A stretch of DNA of 22,141 nt from Actinomycetes bacterium (lineage in GTDB: Bacteria; Actinomycetota; Thermoleophilia; Gaiellales; Gaiellaceae), in the NCBI GenBank assembly GCA_025350775.1, contig JANXXF010000145.1, positions 1 through 22,141 of the forward strand, read 5' to 3'. The notes under the pieces were generated by a model. It was not told where the DNA came from. It did not search any database and saw nothing but the letters and a program-made list of their open reading frames with translations. Position numbers and translations under genes: made by a program. This document shows positions 1-7,100 of the stretch, in pieces. Within the stretch, counting starts at the first letter, position 1, and each line of letters starts with the position of its first letter.

Positions 1-72
1 CGCGATGAGCCGCGTGATGGCCACCCGCAAAGCGGCGTAGCCGGCCCACCCCGCCGGCAGGCCCGGCGCCAC
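1..72 (-). CDS. possible 5' end of a divergent gene cut by the window edge
   Basis: Reading leftward from a GTG at 72-70, the frame stays open to the first base of the window, giving 24 codons (begins Met-Ala-Pro-Gly-Leu-Pro-Ala-Gly-Trp). It diverges from the MFS gene, and the 42 bp between the two starts would hold both promoters. I do not recognise the product. In DNA this GC-rich a short open frame is weak evidence, so this may be chance. Confidence 0.22.
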   Translation of the reverse strand, partial: MAPGLPAGWAGYAALRVAITRLIA

Positions 73-102
73 CGCCCGGCCGGCCCCGCCGCCCCGATCC
101 AC

Positions 103-108
103 TATCGT
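103..108 (+). promoter_or_regulatory. -10 box TATCGT, probable leaderless start of the MFS gene
   Basis: TATCGT fits TANNNT and ends exactly 6 nt before the GTG at 115. Transcription would then start at or next to the start codon. No Shine-Dalgarno sequence is visible between the box and the GTG. The box sits inside CCACTATCGTGG (4-bp arms, 101-110 region), which also shows a GATAGT on the other strand. Confidence 0.4.
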
Positions 109-114
109 GGGCCG

Positions 115-1395
115 GTGACCGCCGTCCGGCTCTCCGCCCCCGGCGGGCGCACCTTCGCGAGCGTCCGCAAGTACCGTAACTACCGGCTCTTCTTCGCCGG
201 GCAGGTGGTGTCCAACACGGGCACCTGGATGCAGCGCATCGCCCAGGCGTGGCTCGTCGTGCGGCTCACGCACTCGCCGGTCGCGGTCGGCGTCCTCGTC
301 GTGTGCCAGTACGCGCCGTTCACGGCGCTGGGGCTGTTCGCCGGCGTCCTCGCCGACCGCTGGGAGCCGCGGCGCATTGTGATCGCCACGCAGACCGTGT
401 CGATGGCGCTCGCAGCCGCGCTGGCCGCGCTCGCGTGGTCGGGCTCCGCCACGGTGTGGCACGTGTACGTCATCGCGGTCTTCATGGGGCTCGCCCTGCT
501 CGTCGACGCGCCGGCCCGGCAGGCGCTCACGTTCCAGATGGTCGGCCGCGACGAGCTGCCAAACGCGGTGGCCCTCAACGCGAGCGTGTTCAACGCGGCC
601 CGCATCGTTGGGCCGGCGGTGGCGGGCGCGACGATCGCGGCGGCCGGAATCGGCATCTGCTTCGCGCTCAACGCCGTGAGCTTCCTGGCGGTGCTCGCCG
701 GGCTGCTGGCGATGCGCCGCAGCGAGCTGTTTCCGCTGGAGGGCCGCGAGCGGCCGACGCTGCTGCGCGGCTCGATCGCCGGGCTGACCTACGCGCGCCG
801 CGAGCCGCGCGTCCGGCTCGCGCTGTTGATGGTGCTCACCCTGAGCGTGCTCAGCTTCAACTTCCACACACTGCTGCCGGTGCTCGCATCCGACACGCTG
901 GCAGCAGGGCCGCGCACGTTCGGCGTCATCACGGCGTTCTTCGGCGCAGGCGCGCTCGTAGGCGCGCTCGTCTCGGCGACGGTGGCGCGCGCGAGCTGGC
1001 GGGCACTGCTCAGCGGCGTCGTCGTGTTCGGGGCGGCGCAGCTCGGGCTGGCATCGCTCACGAACGTGGCGGGCGTGTGCGCGCTGCTCTTCGTCTCGGG
1101 CATCGCGTTCACCGTGTGCCAGTCGAACACGGTATCGACCCTGCAGCTCGCCGCTCCCGACCATCTGCGCGGCCGTGTGCTCGGCCTCTACCTCTACGCG
1201 TTTGCGGGCTCGACGCCGTTCGGCGGGCTGCTCGTCGGCTGGCTGGCCGAGACGGGCGGGACGCGGCTCGCCTTCTGGGTGGCGGGCGGCGGCGCGCTGA
1301 CGACGGCCGGCCTGGCGGCGATCGCGCTGCGCGGCGCGCCGCCCTCCAGCACACCTGTCGTCCCCTCCAGGGCCGTGGCGCCGCTCGTCGACTGA
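115..1395 (+). CDS. MFS transporter, EntS/MFS_3-like exporter
   Basis: A 426-residue inner-membrane secondary transporter of the major facilitator superfamily. The N-terminus carries the RNYRLFFAGQ signature and a TWMQRIAQAWLV first helix typical of the MFS_3 (enterobactin exporter EntS-like) branch. The loop between helices 2 and 3 has the conserved G-x-x-x-D-R-x-x-x-R pattern (GVLADRWEPRR, about residues 77-87). Hydrophobic segments along the whole length are consistent with 12 membrane helices in two halves. The GTG start at 115 is supported by the -10 box 6 nt upstream and by the position of the family's N-terminal motif. It ends 73 bp before the PHP gene on the same strand. Family members export siderophores, drugs or other small molecules; the substrate here cannot be read from sequence. 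Confidence 0.88.
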   Translation: MTAVRLSAPGGRTFASVRKYRNYRLFFAGQVVSNTGTWMQRIAQAWLVVRLTHSPVAVGVLVVCQYAPFTALGLFAGVLADRWEPRRIVIATQTVSMALAAALAALAWSGSATVWHVYVIAVFMGLALLVDAPARQALTFQMVGRDELPNAVALNASVFNAARIVGPAVAGATIAAAGIGICFALNAVSFLAVLAGLLAMRRSELFPLEGRERPTLLRGSIAGLTYARREPRVRLALLMVLTLSVLSFNFHTLLPVLASDTLAAGPRTFGVITAFFGAGALVGALVSATVARASWRALLSGVVVFGAAQLGLASLTNVAGVCALLFVSGIAFTVCQSNTVSTLQLAAPDHLRGRVLGLYLYAFAGSTPFGGLLVGWLAETGGTRLAFWVAGGGALTTAGLAAIALRGAPPSSTPVVPSRAVAPLVD

Positions 1396-1425
1396 CATCA
1401 CCAGGCCGACACGCAGCGGACCCCA

Positions 1426-1443
1426 TCACGTTGCCCAACGTGA
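1426..1443. promoter_or_regulatory. 18-bp palindrome, operator-like, upstream of the PHP gene
   Basis: TCACGTT-GCCC-AACGTGA is a perfect inverted repeat with 7-bp arms and a 4-bp spacer. Its centre is 34 bp before the GTG at 1469. If the PHP transcript is leaderless, the palindrome covers the -35 region, where a repressor would block RNA polymerase. It lies 30 bp after the MFS stop codon. No T-run follows, so an intrinsic terminator is less likely. Confidence 0.4.
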
Positions 1444-1468
1444 CGACACGGACAGGCACTCTGCTGGT

Positions 1469-2227
1469 GTGACCGAGACTCTCGTCCCGCCCGCTCCTGC
1501 GTCTCCGCTCCTCTGCGAGCTGCACGCCCACACGACATGGAGCGACGGCAAGCTCTCGATCCGAGAGGTATGCGACCTCTACGGCCGCTTCGGCTTCGAC
1601 GTCATCTGCATCACCGATCACGTCAACCGCTCGGATGCTCCGCTGCTGACGCCGCGCGAGCGCCGCCTGTGGGGGATTCACGAGGATACGCATGCCGAGT
1701 ACCTGGCCGAGATCGACGCCGAGGCCCGTCGGGCCCGACAGCCCTACGGCCTCCTCGTGCTCGCAGGCCTGGAGCTGTCCTACAACCACGCCGACCCGCT
1801 GCTCGCAGCGCATGCGGTGGCAGTGGGGCTGCGCGAGTTCGTCTCCGTCGATCACGGCATCGCAGCGGCGATGGGTGCGGCGCGCGAGGCGCACGCGGCG
1901 ATCCTCGCTGCGCATCCGTACGCGCCGGGTGCCGGCCCGGCCCACCCACGGACAACACAGCACCTCGCCGCCAACTGGTGCCAGCTCAACCCCCTGATCG
2001 ACCGCTGGGAGCTCTACAACCGCACCGACCGCTTCGACTGGGTCGACGAGGCGGGGCTCCGCGTGGTCGCCTCGGGGGACTTCCATCGCCCCGAGCACTT
2101 CTGGGGCTGGAAGACGGTGCTGCCGTGCGCGAAGGACGAGCGCGCGGTCGTCGACTGCCTCAGGGCCGACGAACCGGTCTATCTCGCCCGGCTCGACAGG
2201 CCTGACACCCGCAGCGTCGCTGCCTGA
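1469..2227 (+). CDS. PHP-domain metal-dependent hydrolase
   Basis: A 252-residue protein filled by one PHP (polymerase and histidinol phosphatase) domain. The metal-ligand set is complete: H19-x-H21 (ELHAHTTWSDG), D26, H51 (ITDHVN), E102 (GLEL), H115, H149 (AAHPY) and D204-x-H206 (GDFHRP). The family hydrolyses phosphoesters with a two- or three-metal centre; stand-alone members include histidinol phosphatases and nucleotide or RNA phosphatases. Nothing fixes the substrate. The GTG start has no strong ribosome site. A weak -10-like CACTCT ends 6 nt upstream (1457-1462), and a palindrome lies further up. It converges on korB with only 6 bp between the stops. Family is certain, substrate unknown. 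Confidence 0.85.
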   Translation: MTETLVPPAPASPLLCELHAHTTWSDGKLSIREVCDLYGRFGFDVICITDHVNRSDAPLLTPRERRLWGIHEDTHAEYLAEIDAEARRARQPYGLLVLAGLELSYNHADPLLAAHAVAVGLREFVSVDHGIAAAMGAAREAHAAILAAHPYAPGAGPAHPRTTQHLAANWCQLNPLIDRWELYNRTDRFDWVDEAGLRVVASGDFHRPEHFWGWKTVLPCAKDERAVVDCLRADEPVYLARLDRPDTRSVAA

Positions 2228-2233
2228 CTCCGG

Positions 2234-3259
2234 CTAGACGTCCCAGGTGTCGACGCTGCCGAGCAGTGCGTCGAGGTCGCCCGCGCCCTTGCGCGCGACG
2301 GCGGTGGCCAGCTGCTCGGTGAGCAGCTCGTCGTACGAGGGACGGTCGATGTCACGGAAGACTCCGATCGGTGTCCCGCCGTGCGCGCCGTAGCTGAGCC
2401 GGCTGAGGGCGAACGCATGGTTCGGCTCGTCGGCATGCGCGTCGTGCACGTGGAGAGCGGCCTCGCCCACCGTGGCGACGTCGACGACATGCGCAGCGCC
2501 GTCCTCGGCGATGACGACACCCTTCTCGCCGTCGGCGCCGAAGCGCACCGGCTTGCCGTGCTCCAGGTAGATCCGGTTGGCCTTGTCGTCGCGGACGAAG
2601 TCGAACGCGTTGTCGTTGTAGATGTTGCAGTTCTGGTAGATCTCGACGAGGGCGGTGCCACGATGCTGGGCCGCCGTGCGCAGCACCTCGGTGAGGTGCT
2701 TGCGATCGGTGTCGATCGAGCGCGCGACGAATGTCGCCTCGGCGCCGAGCGCGAGCGACAGCGGCAGGAACGGCCGGTCGATCGACCCCATCGGCGTCGA
2801 CTTGCCAACCTTGCCGACCGGGCTCGTCGGTGAGTACTGGCCCTTGGTGAGCCCGTAGATCTCGTTGTTGAACAGCAGGATCTTGAGGTTGACGTTGCGG
2901 CGCAACGCATGGATCAGGTGGTTGCCGCCGATCGACATCGCATCGCCGTCACCCGTGACGACCCACACCGAGAGGTCGGGCCGGGAGGTCGAGAGGCCGG
3001 TCGCGATCGCGGGCGCGCGTCCGTGGATCGAGTGCATGCCGTACGTCTGCATGTAGTACGGGAAGCGCGACGAGCAGCCGATGCCGGAGACGAACACGAT
3101 CTTCTCGCGCGGGATGCCCAGCTCGGGCATGAAGCTCTGCACCGAGGCGAGGATCGCGTAGTCGCCGCAGCCCGGGCACCAGCGGACTTCCTGGTCGGAC
3201 TTGAAGTCCTTGGCGGTGAGCTGGAGGAGCCCGCCCCCGCCGTTGCCGTTCTCGCTCAT
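2234..3259 (-). CDS. korB: 2-oxoacid:ferredoxin oxidoreductase, beta subunit (KorB)
   Basis: A 341-residue TPP-binding subunit of a 2-oxoacid (probably 2-oxoglutarate):ferredoxin oxidoreductase, a cytoplasmic enzyme that decarboxylates the oxoacid to the acyl-CoA and passes electrons to ferredoxin. Four cysteines expected to hold the single 4Fe-4S cluster are present: C28 and C31 (WCPGCGDY), C62 (GIGCSS) and C211 (QNCNIYND). The TPP/Mg motif runs from GDGD (103-106) to the NN pair at 131-132. The start codon overlaps the korA stop by 4 nt (ATGA), so the two subunits are translationally coupled. Length and layout match the two-subunit actinobacterial KorAB type. Substrate preference for 2-oxoglutarate rests on family resemblance. 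Confidence 0.93.
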   Translation of the reverse strand: MSENGNGGGGLLQLTAKDFKSDQEVRWCPGCGDYAILASVQSFMPELGIPREKIVFVSGIGCSSRFPYYMQTYGMHSIHGRAPAIATGLSTSRPDLSVWVVTGDGDAMSIGGNHLIHALRRNVNLKILLFNNEIYGLTKGQYSPTSPVGKVGKSTPMGSIDRPFLPLSLALGAEATFVARSIDTDRKHLTEVLRTAAQHRGTALVEIYQNCNIYNDNAFDFVRDDKANRIYLEHGKPVRFGADGEKGVVIAEDGAAHVVDVATVGEAALHVHDAHADEPNHAFALSRLSYGAHGGTPIGVFRDIDRPSYDELLTEQLATAVARKGAGDLDALLGSVDTWDV

Positions 3260-5103
3260 GCGTTCACCAGTGCCGTAATGGCGTCGGCGAGCTCGGATGC
3301 CTTGAACGGCACGCCGCGCACGCGGTTGTACCCGACTGCGTCGACGAGGAACTGCGAGCGCACGAGCTGCAGGAGCTGGCCGAGGTTCATCTCGGGCACG
3401 AGCACCTTGTCGTAGCGCCTGAGCACCTCGCCGAGGTTGCGCGGGAACGGGTTGAGATAGTGGAGATGCGCCTGGTCGACGGCGAGCCCGTCGGCACGCA
3501 CCCGCTTGATCGCGGCGCCGATCGGCCCGTACGTCGAGCCCCAGCCGAGCACGAGGGTGCGCGCGCCGTCGCAGCTGTCGACCTCGAGCTCCGGGATGCC
3601 GCCCGCGATGCCCGCGACTTTCTGCGCGCGCAAGCGCGTCATCAGGTCATGGTTGTCGGGGTCGTACGAGATGTTGCCGGTGCCGTTCGCCTTCTCGATG
3701 CCGCCGATGCGGTGCTCGAGGCCGGGCGTGCCGGGGATCGCCCAGGGCCGCGCGAGGGTGACCTCGTCACGGAGGTATGGCCAGAACGAGCCGTCGTCAC
3801 GGTTCGGCTTCGTGGTGAACTCGACCGGGATCTCCGGGATGTCGGCCATGCTCGGGATCAGCCAGGGCTCGGCGCCGTTGGCGAGATACGCGTCCGACAG
3901 CAGGAAGACCGGCGTGCGGTACGTGAGCGCGATCCGGGCCGCCTCGATGGCGGCGTAGAAGCACTGGCCGGGCGTCGACGCCGCAATCACGGGGATCGGC
4001 GACTCGCCGTTGCGGCCGTACATCACGTTGAAGAGGTCGGTCTGCTCCGGCTTTGTCGGCATGCCCGTGGACGGGCCGGCGCGCTGGATGTCGAGGATGA
4101 CGAGCGGCAGCTCGAGCTGGATCGCGAGGCCGATCATCTCCTGCTTGAGGACGATGCCCGGGCCTGCCGAGACGGTGACTCCGAGCGCCCCGCCAAACGC
4201 CGCGCCGAGCGCGGAGCCGACTGCTGCGATCTCGTCCTCCGCCTGGAAGGTGCGCACGCCGAAGTTCTTGAAGTTCGCCAGCTCCTCGAGGATGCTCGAC
4301 GCCGGCGTGATCGGGTACGCGCCGAGGAAGAGCGGGAGGCCGCTCTTGATGCTCGCGGCGACGAGGCCGTAGACGAGTGCCGAATTGCCGTTGATCTGGC
4401 GGTACTTGCCGGGGCGGAGCTTCGCCGGCTTGATCTCGTAGCTGACCGAGAAGGACTCGCTCGTCTCGCCGAAGGCGTACCCGGCCTTGAAGGCCGCGAT
4501 GTTGCCGGCGGCGATCTCGGGACGCTTCGAGAACTTGTCGTTGATGAAGTCGATGGTGCCCTGGACAGGGCGTCCGTAGAGCCAGCACATCAGGCCCAGC
4601 GCGAACATGTTCTTCGCCCGCTCGGCCTCACGCGGCGTGATCCCCTCGATGCCCTTCACCGACTCGATCGTCATCGTCGTGATCTGTACCGCATGCACCT
4701 GGAAGTCGGCGAGCGAGCCGTCCTCGAGCGGGTTCGTGGCGTAGCCGGCCTTGTCGAGGTTGCGCTGCACGAAGGCGTCGGTGTTGACGATCAGCGTGCG
4801 GCCCTTGGGCAGGTCATTGATGTTCGTCTTGAGGGCCGCCGGGTTCATCGCGACGAGCACATCGGGGTAGTCGCCCGGCGTGAGGATGTCGTGGTCGGCG
4901 AAGTGCACCTGGAAGCCGGAGACGCCGGGCAGGGAGCCGGCGGGCGCGCGGATCTCGGCAGGGAAGTCCGGCAGCGTCGAGATGTCGTTGCCGAACACCG
5001 CGGTCTCGCTGGTGAAGCGGTCGCCGGTGAGCTGCATGCCGTCACCGGAGTCGCCGGCGAAACGGATGATGACGCGATCGAGTTGTTCGACGGTCTTGGT
5101 CAT
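3256..5103 (-). CDS. korA: 2-oxoacid:ferredoxin oxidoreductase, fused gamma-alpha subunit (KorA)
   Basis: A 615-residue subunit in which the gamma domain (about residues 10-190, starting RFAGDSGDGMQLTGDRF) is fused ahead of the alpha/pyrimidine-binding domain (from about 240). The alpha domain shows YPITPAS (263-269), the AEDE glutamate region (about 288-291) that activates TPP, and GPSTGMPTKPEQTD (343 on). The frame is open 45 codons further upstream, but that part is Arg/Pro-rich shadow sequence running over the VOC gene. I chose the ATG at 5103 because the gamma domain begins there and a TATAGAAT -10 box lies just upstream. The gene pairs with korB through a 4-nt overlap. No separate ferredoxin-like delta subunit is nearby. 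Confidence 0.93.
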   Translation of the reverse strand: MTKTVEQLDRVIIRFAGDSGDGMQLTGDRFTSETAVFGNDISTLPDFPAEIRAPAGSLPGVSGFQVHFADHDILTPGDYPDVLVAMNPAALKTNINDLPKGRTLIVNTDAFVQRNLDKAGYATNPLEDGSLADFQVHAVQITTMTIESVKGIEGITPREAERAKNMFALGLMCWLYGRPVQGTIDFINDKFSKRPEIAAGNIAAFKAGYAFGETSESFSVSYEIKPAKLRPGKYRQINGNSALVYGLVAASIKSGLPLFLGAYPITPASSILEELANFKNFGVRTFQAEDEIAAVGSALGAAFGGALGVTVSAGPGIVLKQEMIGLAIQLELPLVILDIQRAGPSTGMPTKPEQTDLFNVMYGRNGESPIPVIAASTPGQCFYAAIEAARIALTYRTPVFLLSDAYLANGAEPWLIPSMADIPEIPVEFTTKPNRDDGSFWPYLRDEVTLARPWAIPGTPGLEHRIGGIEKANGTGNISYDPDNHDLMTRLRAQKVAGIAGGIPELEVDSCDGARTLVLGWGSTYGPIGAAIKRVRADGLAVDQAHLHYLNPFPRNLGEVLRRYDKVLVPEMNLGQLLQLVRSQFLVDAVGYNRVRGVPFKASELADAITALVNA

Positions 5104-5113
5104 GGCTGGTGGG

Positions 5114-5121
5114 ATTCTATA
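5114..5121 (-). promoter_or_regulatory. -10 box TATAGAAT for korAB, overlapping the upstream stop codon
   Basis: On the minus strand TATAGAAT is followed by 10 nt and the korA ATG, predicting a leader of only a few nucleotides. The TAG within the box (5119-5117) is the stop codon of the VOC gene. The box stands out as AT-rich in GC-rich surroundings. No convincing -35 hexamer was found. Confidence 0.45.
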
Positions 5122-5668
5122 CCCGGGTCGGTCGGGCGACCCCGAGGGGCGGCGGCGCCGGTGCTGGAGCGTCCTCCAGAGGAGCGGCGGCGGCCGCGAC
5201 GACCTCGGCCAGGAGCGCGTCCAGGTCGAACGGCGCATTGCTCATGGCGAGCTCGCCCTGCGCGTCCCGCGGCCACTCGGCGGGCGGGCGGTCGCGGTAG
5301 ATCTCGATGCCGTTCCCGTCGGGGTCGGCGAAGTAGATCGCCTCGCTCACGCCGTGGTCGGCTGCGCCCTGCAGCGGCACTCCCGCAGCGAGCACCCGCT
5401 GCAGGCAGCGGCCCAGCTCGAGGCGGTCGGGGAAGCGGACGGCGACGTGGTAGAGGCCGGTCGTCCCACGCGCAGGAGGCGGCCCCCCGGCCGACTCCCA
5501 CGTGTTGAGGCCGATGTGATGGTGATAGCCCCCCGCGCCGAGAAAAGCCGCCTGCGCGCCGAAGCGCTGCTGCAGGTCGAAGCCGATCACGTCACGGTAG
5601 AAGGCGATCGCCCGCTCGAGGTCGGCGACCCTGAGGTGGACGTGCCCGATGTCCGTGCGCGGATCCAC
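5117..5668 (-). CDS. VOC-family (glyoxalase/extradiol dioxygenase-like) protein
   Basis: A 183-residue protein with two beta-alpha-beta-beta-beta VOC modules. Module 1 is about residues 7-55 (GHVHLRVADLERAIAFYRDV, then YHHHIGLN); module 2 is about 70-125 (GLYHVAVRFPD, then YFADPDGNGIEIY). Candidate metal ligands are H9 or H11, H49-H51, H74 and E122, so a metal-dependent enzyme such as a dioxygenase, isomerase or glyoxalase is possible. It resembles CatE-like proteins, but one short pair of modules does not fix a reaction. Residues from about 130 to the end form an Ala/Pro-rich tail. The start is a GTG at 5668 without a clear ribosome site, 26 bp after the helicase stop on the same strand. Confidence 0.8.
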   Translation of the reverse strand: MDPRTDIGHVHLRVADLERAIAFYRDVIGFDLQQRFGAQAAFLGAGGYHHHIGLNTWESAGGPPPARGTTGLYHVAVRFPDRLELGRCLQRVLAAGVPLQGAADHGVSEAIYFADPDGNGIEIYRDRPPAEWPRDAQGELAMSNAPFDLDALLAEVVAAAAAPLEDAPAPAPPPLGVARPTRV

Positions 5669-5694
5669 GGTGGAGGCGGCGCTACCGGCGCCTG

Positions 5695-6876
5695 CTACCA
5701 GCGCGAGCGACGCCCGCGGCGGCTGGTGTAGAGCACCTTGGCCTTGGCGACGACCATCCCGCCCTCCCCCTCGAACGACTCGCGGTGGCCGAGGCGCGCC
5801 GCGACGCGGCTGACCTCTGCCTGCTGCTCCGGCAGCACGAGCGTGATGCCGCTGCCGTCCTTGCCGGCACGGCCGGTGCGGCCGATCCGATGGACGTAGC
5901 CCTTGTCGTCTTCCGGCGGATCGAAGTTGATGACGTGGGTGACGTCGGCGATGTCGAGGCCGCGCGCGGCGACATCGGTGGCGACGAGGATGCGCACGGT
6001 GCGGTCGCGGAAGCGGTCGAGCGCCCGCTCGCGGGCGTTCTGCGACATGTCGCCGTGCAGCGCCGCGGCGCCAACGCCCTGGCGGGCGAGCTTCGTCGCG
6101 AGGCGGTCGGCGCCACGCTTGGTGCGCACGAAGACGAGCGCGAGCCCGGTGTCGCCGACTGCGGCCAGCTCCTCGACGAGGCGGTCGATCTTGTCCTCGG
6201 CGGTGACGGCGACGAACTTGTGCCCGACCTCGCCCTGCTCCAGATCGCGAGGCAGCTCGGCCTCGACGTAGGCGGGGTGCTCGGTGTAGGCGCGGGCGAG
6301 CTCGCCGACCTCGCCGTCGAGCGTCGCCGAGAACAGCATCGTCTGGCGATCCCGCGGGATCAGCCGCATGATCTTCTCGACCTGCGGCTTGAAGCCCATG
6401 TCGAGCATGCGGTCGGCCTCATCGAGGACGAGCACCTTGACGTGATCGAGCGAGACGAGCCGGCGGTCGCACAGGTCCTGCAACCGGCCGGGGGTGGCGA
6501 TCAGGATCTGGCAGCCCTTGACCTTCTTCGCCTGCGGCACGACGGGGCCGCCACCGTAGACGGCTGCGATGTGCAGGCCTTTGGCGCGGGCGATCGAGTC
6601 GATCTCCTCGCTGACCTGCTGGGCGAGCTCGCGGGTGGGCACGAGCACCAGCGCTGCGGGCGCGCCGCCGTTGCGATCGGTGCGCTCGACGAGCGGGATG
6701 CCGAACGCGAGCGTCTTGCCCGATCCGGTCGGCGACTTCGCGAGCACGTCGGCGCCCTGGAGCGCCTCCGGCAGCACGAGCTCCTGGATCTGGAAGGGGC
6801 CGTGGATGTCGCGCGCCGCCAGCGCCTGGACGACCGGATCGCTCACGCCGAGCGCGGCGAATGTCAAATCGGACAT
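5695..6876 (-). CDS. DEAD-box ATP-dependent RNA helicase
   Basis: A 393-residue, nearly minimal DEAD-box helicase. In order: a Q-motif region with F28 and Q31 (PFQIQE), Walker A SPTGSGKT (48-55), PTRELAQQ, TPGRL, the DEAD box (VLDEADRMLD), SAT, LHGDMSQ, then the ARGLDI and HRIGRTGRAG motifs of the second RecA domain. The C-terminal extension is short. The family unwinds short RNA duplexes in ribosome assembly, mRNA decay or cold adaptation. The ATG at 6876 is preferred over the TTG four codons upstream because AGAGGA sits 3-8 nt before it. The gene diverges from infA and has an imperfect hairpin in its leader, which together suggest a translation-related or cold-shock role (inference). Confidence 0.93.
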   Translation of the reverse strand: MSDLTFAALGVSDPVVQALAARDIHGPFQIQELVLPEALQGADVLAKSPTGSGKTLAFGIPLVERTDRNGGAPAALVLVPTRELAQQVSEEIDSIARAKGLHIAAVYGGGPVVPQAKKVKGCQILIATPGRLQDLCDRRLVSLDHVKVLVLDEADRMLDMGFKPQVEKIMRLIPRDRQTMLFSATLDGEVGELARAYTEHPAYVEAELPRDLEQGEVGHKFVAVTAEDKIDRLVEELAAVGDTGLALVFVRTKRGADRLATKLARQGVGAAALHGDMSQNARERALDRFRDRTVRILVATDVAARGLDIADVTHVINFDPPEDDKGYVHRIGRTGRAGKDGSGITLVLPEQQAEVSRVAARLGHRESFEGEGGMVVAKAKVLYTSRRGRRSRW

Positions 6877-6879
6877 AGT

Positions 6880-6885
6880 TCCTCT
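6880..6885 (-). promoter_or_regulatory. Shine-Dalgarno AGAGGA of the DEAD-box helicase
   Basis: On the minus strand AGAGGA is followed by ACT and the ATG at 6876. It is one of the few clear ribosome binding sites in the window and decides the start against the upstream TTG. Confidence 0.6.
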
Positions 6886-6896
6886 CAACTCTTCAA

Positions 6897-6934
6897 CTTC
6901 GGGTGTCGAGATTGCCGACTCAGAAAACCCGAAG
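6897..6934 (-). promoter_or_regulatory. leader hairpin upstream of the DEAD-box helicase
   Basis: CTTCGGGT (6897-6904) and ACCCGAAG (6927-6934) are perfect 8-bp inverted repeats. Between them GTCG (6905-6908) pairs with CGAC (6916-6919), leaving a 7-nt loop and a 7-nt bulge. In the helicase mRNA this puts a stem of about 12 bp directly upstream of the Shine-Dalgarno sequence. It could tune translation, act as a thermosensitive leader, or be a protein-binding site in the DNA. It is not followed by a T-run. Confidence 0.4.
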
Positions 6935-6978
6935 GAGAACCGAGAAGCTCAATCTCACGGGGCGGCCCAGTGCCGTCC

Positions 6979-7020
6979 GTAGCAGAAACAGTAGCAGAGC
7001 GGCCGGGACAGCCCTGCTAC
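6979..7020 (+). promoter_or_regulatory. GTAGCAG direct/inverted repeat set upstream of infA
   Basis: GTAGCAG occurs at 6979-6985 and 6991-6997, spaced 12 bp start to start. Its inverse CTGCTAC lies at 7014-7020. The second copy and the inverse form a perfect 7-bp stem with a 16-nt loop. A second short inverted repeat CTCTC-CT-GAGAG follows at 7025-7036. TACCCT at 7018-7023 could be a -10 box, giving a leader of about 70 nt. The set may be an operator or a leader structure. Confidence 0.35.
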
Positions 7021-7090
7021 CCTGCTCTCCTGAGAGACGAGAACGTGTCGCGGTCGGCGCATCTGCGCGATTCCGCCCGTTCATGACGTG

Positions 7091-7095
7091 GGAGG
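7091..7095 (+). promoter_or_regulatory. Shine-Dalgarno GGAGG of infA
   Basis: A consensus GGAGG ends 5 nt before the GTG at 7101. This spacing selects the GTG over the in-frame ATG at 7083, which has no ribosome site and would add six residues not typical of IF-1. Confidence 0.7.
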
Positions 7096-7100
7096 GGCCT

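Noticed and set aside
1427..1442. Palindrome after the MFS gene as an intrinsic terminator
   Set aside because: Seven-bp stem but no following T-run, and the position relative to the PHP start fits an operator better.
3460..5508. 682-codon open frame on the plus strand opposite korA
   Set aside because: It is the Arg/Asp/Val-rich antisense shadow of korA and the VOC gene, with no recognisable domain; the minus-strand frames carry all conserved motifs.
5785..7086. 433-codon plus-strand frame opposite the DEAD-box helicase and running towards infA
   Set aside because: Antisense of the helicase; would also read through the divergent promoter region and has no domain.
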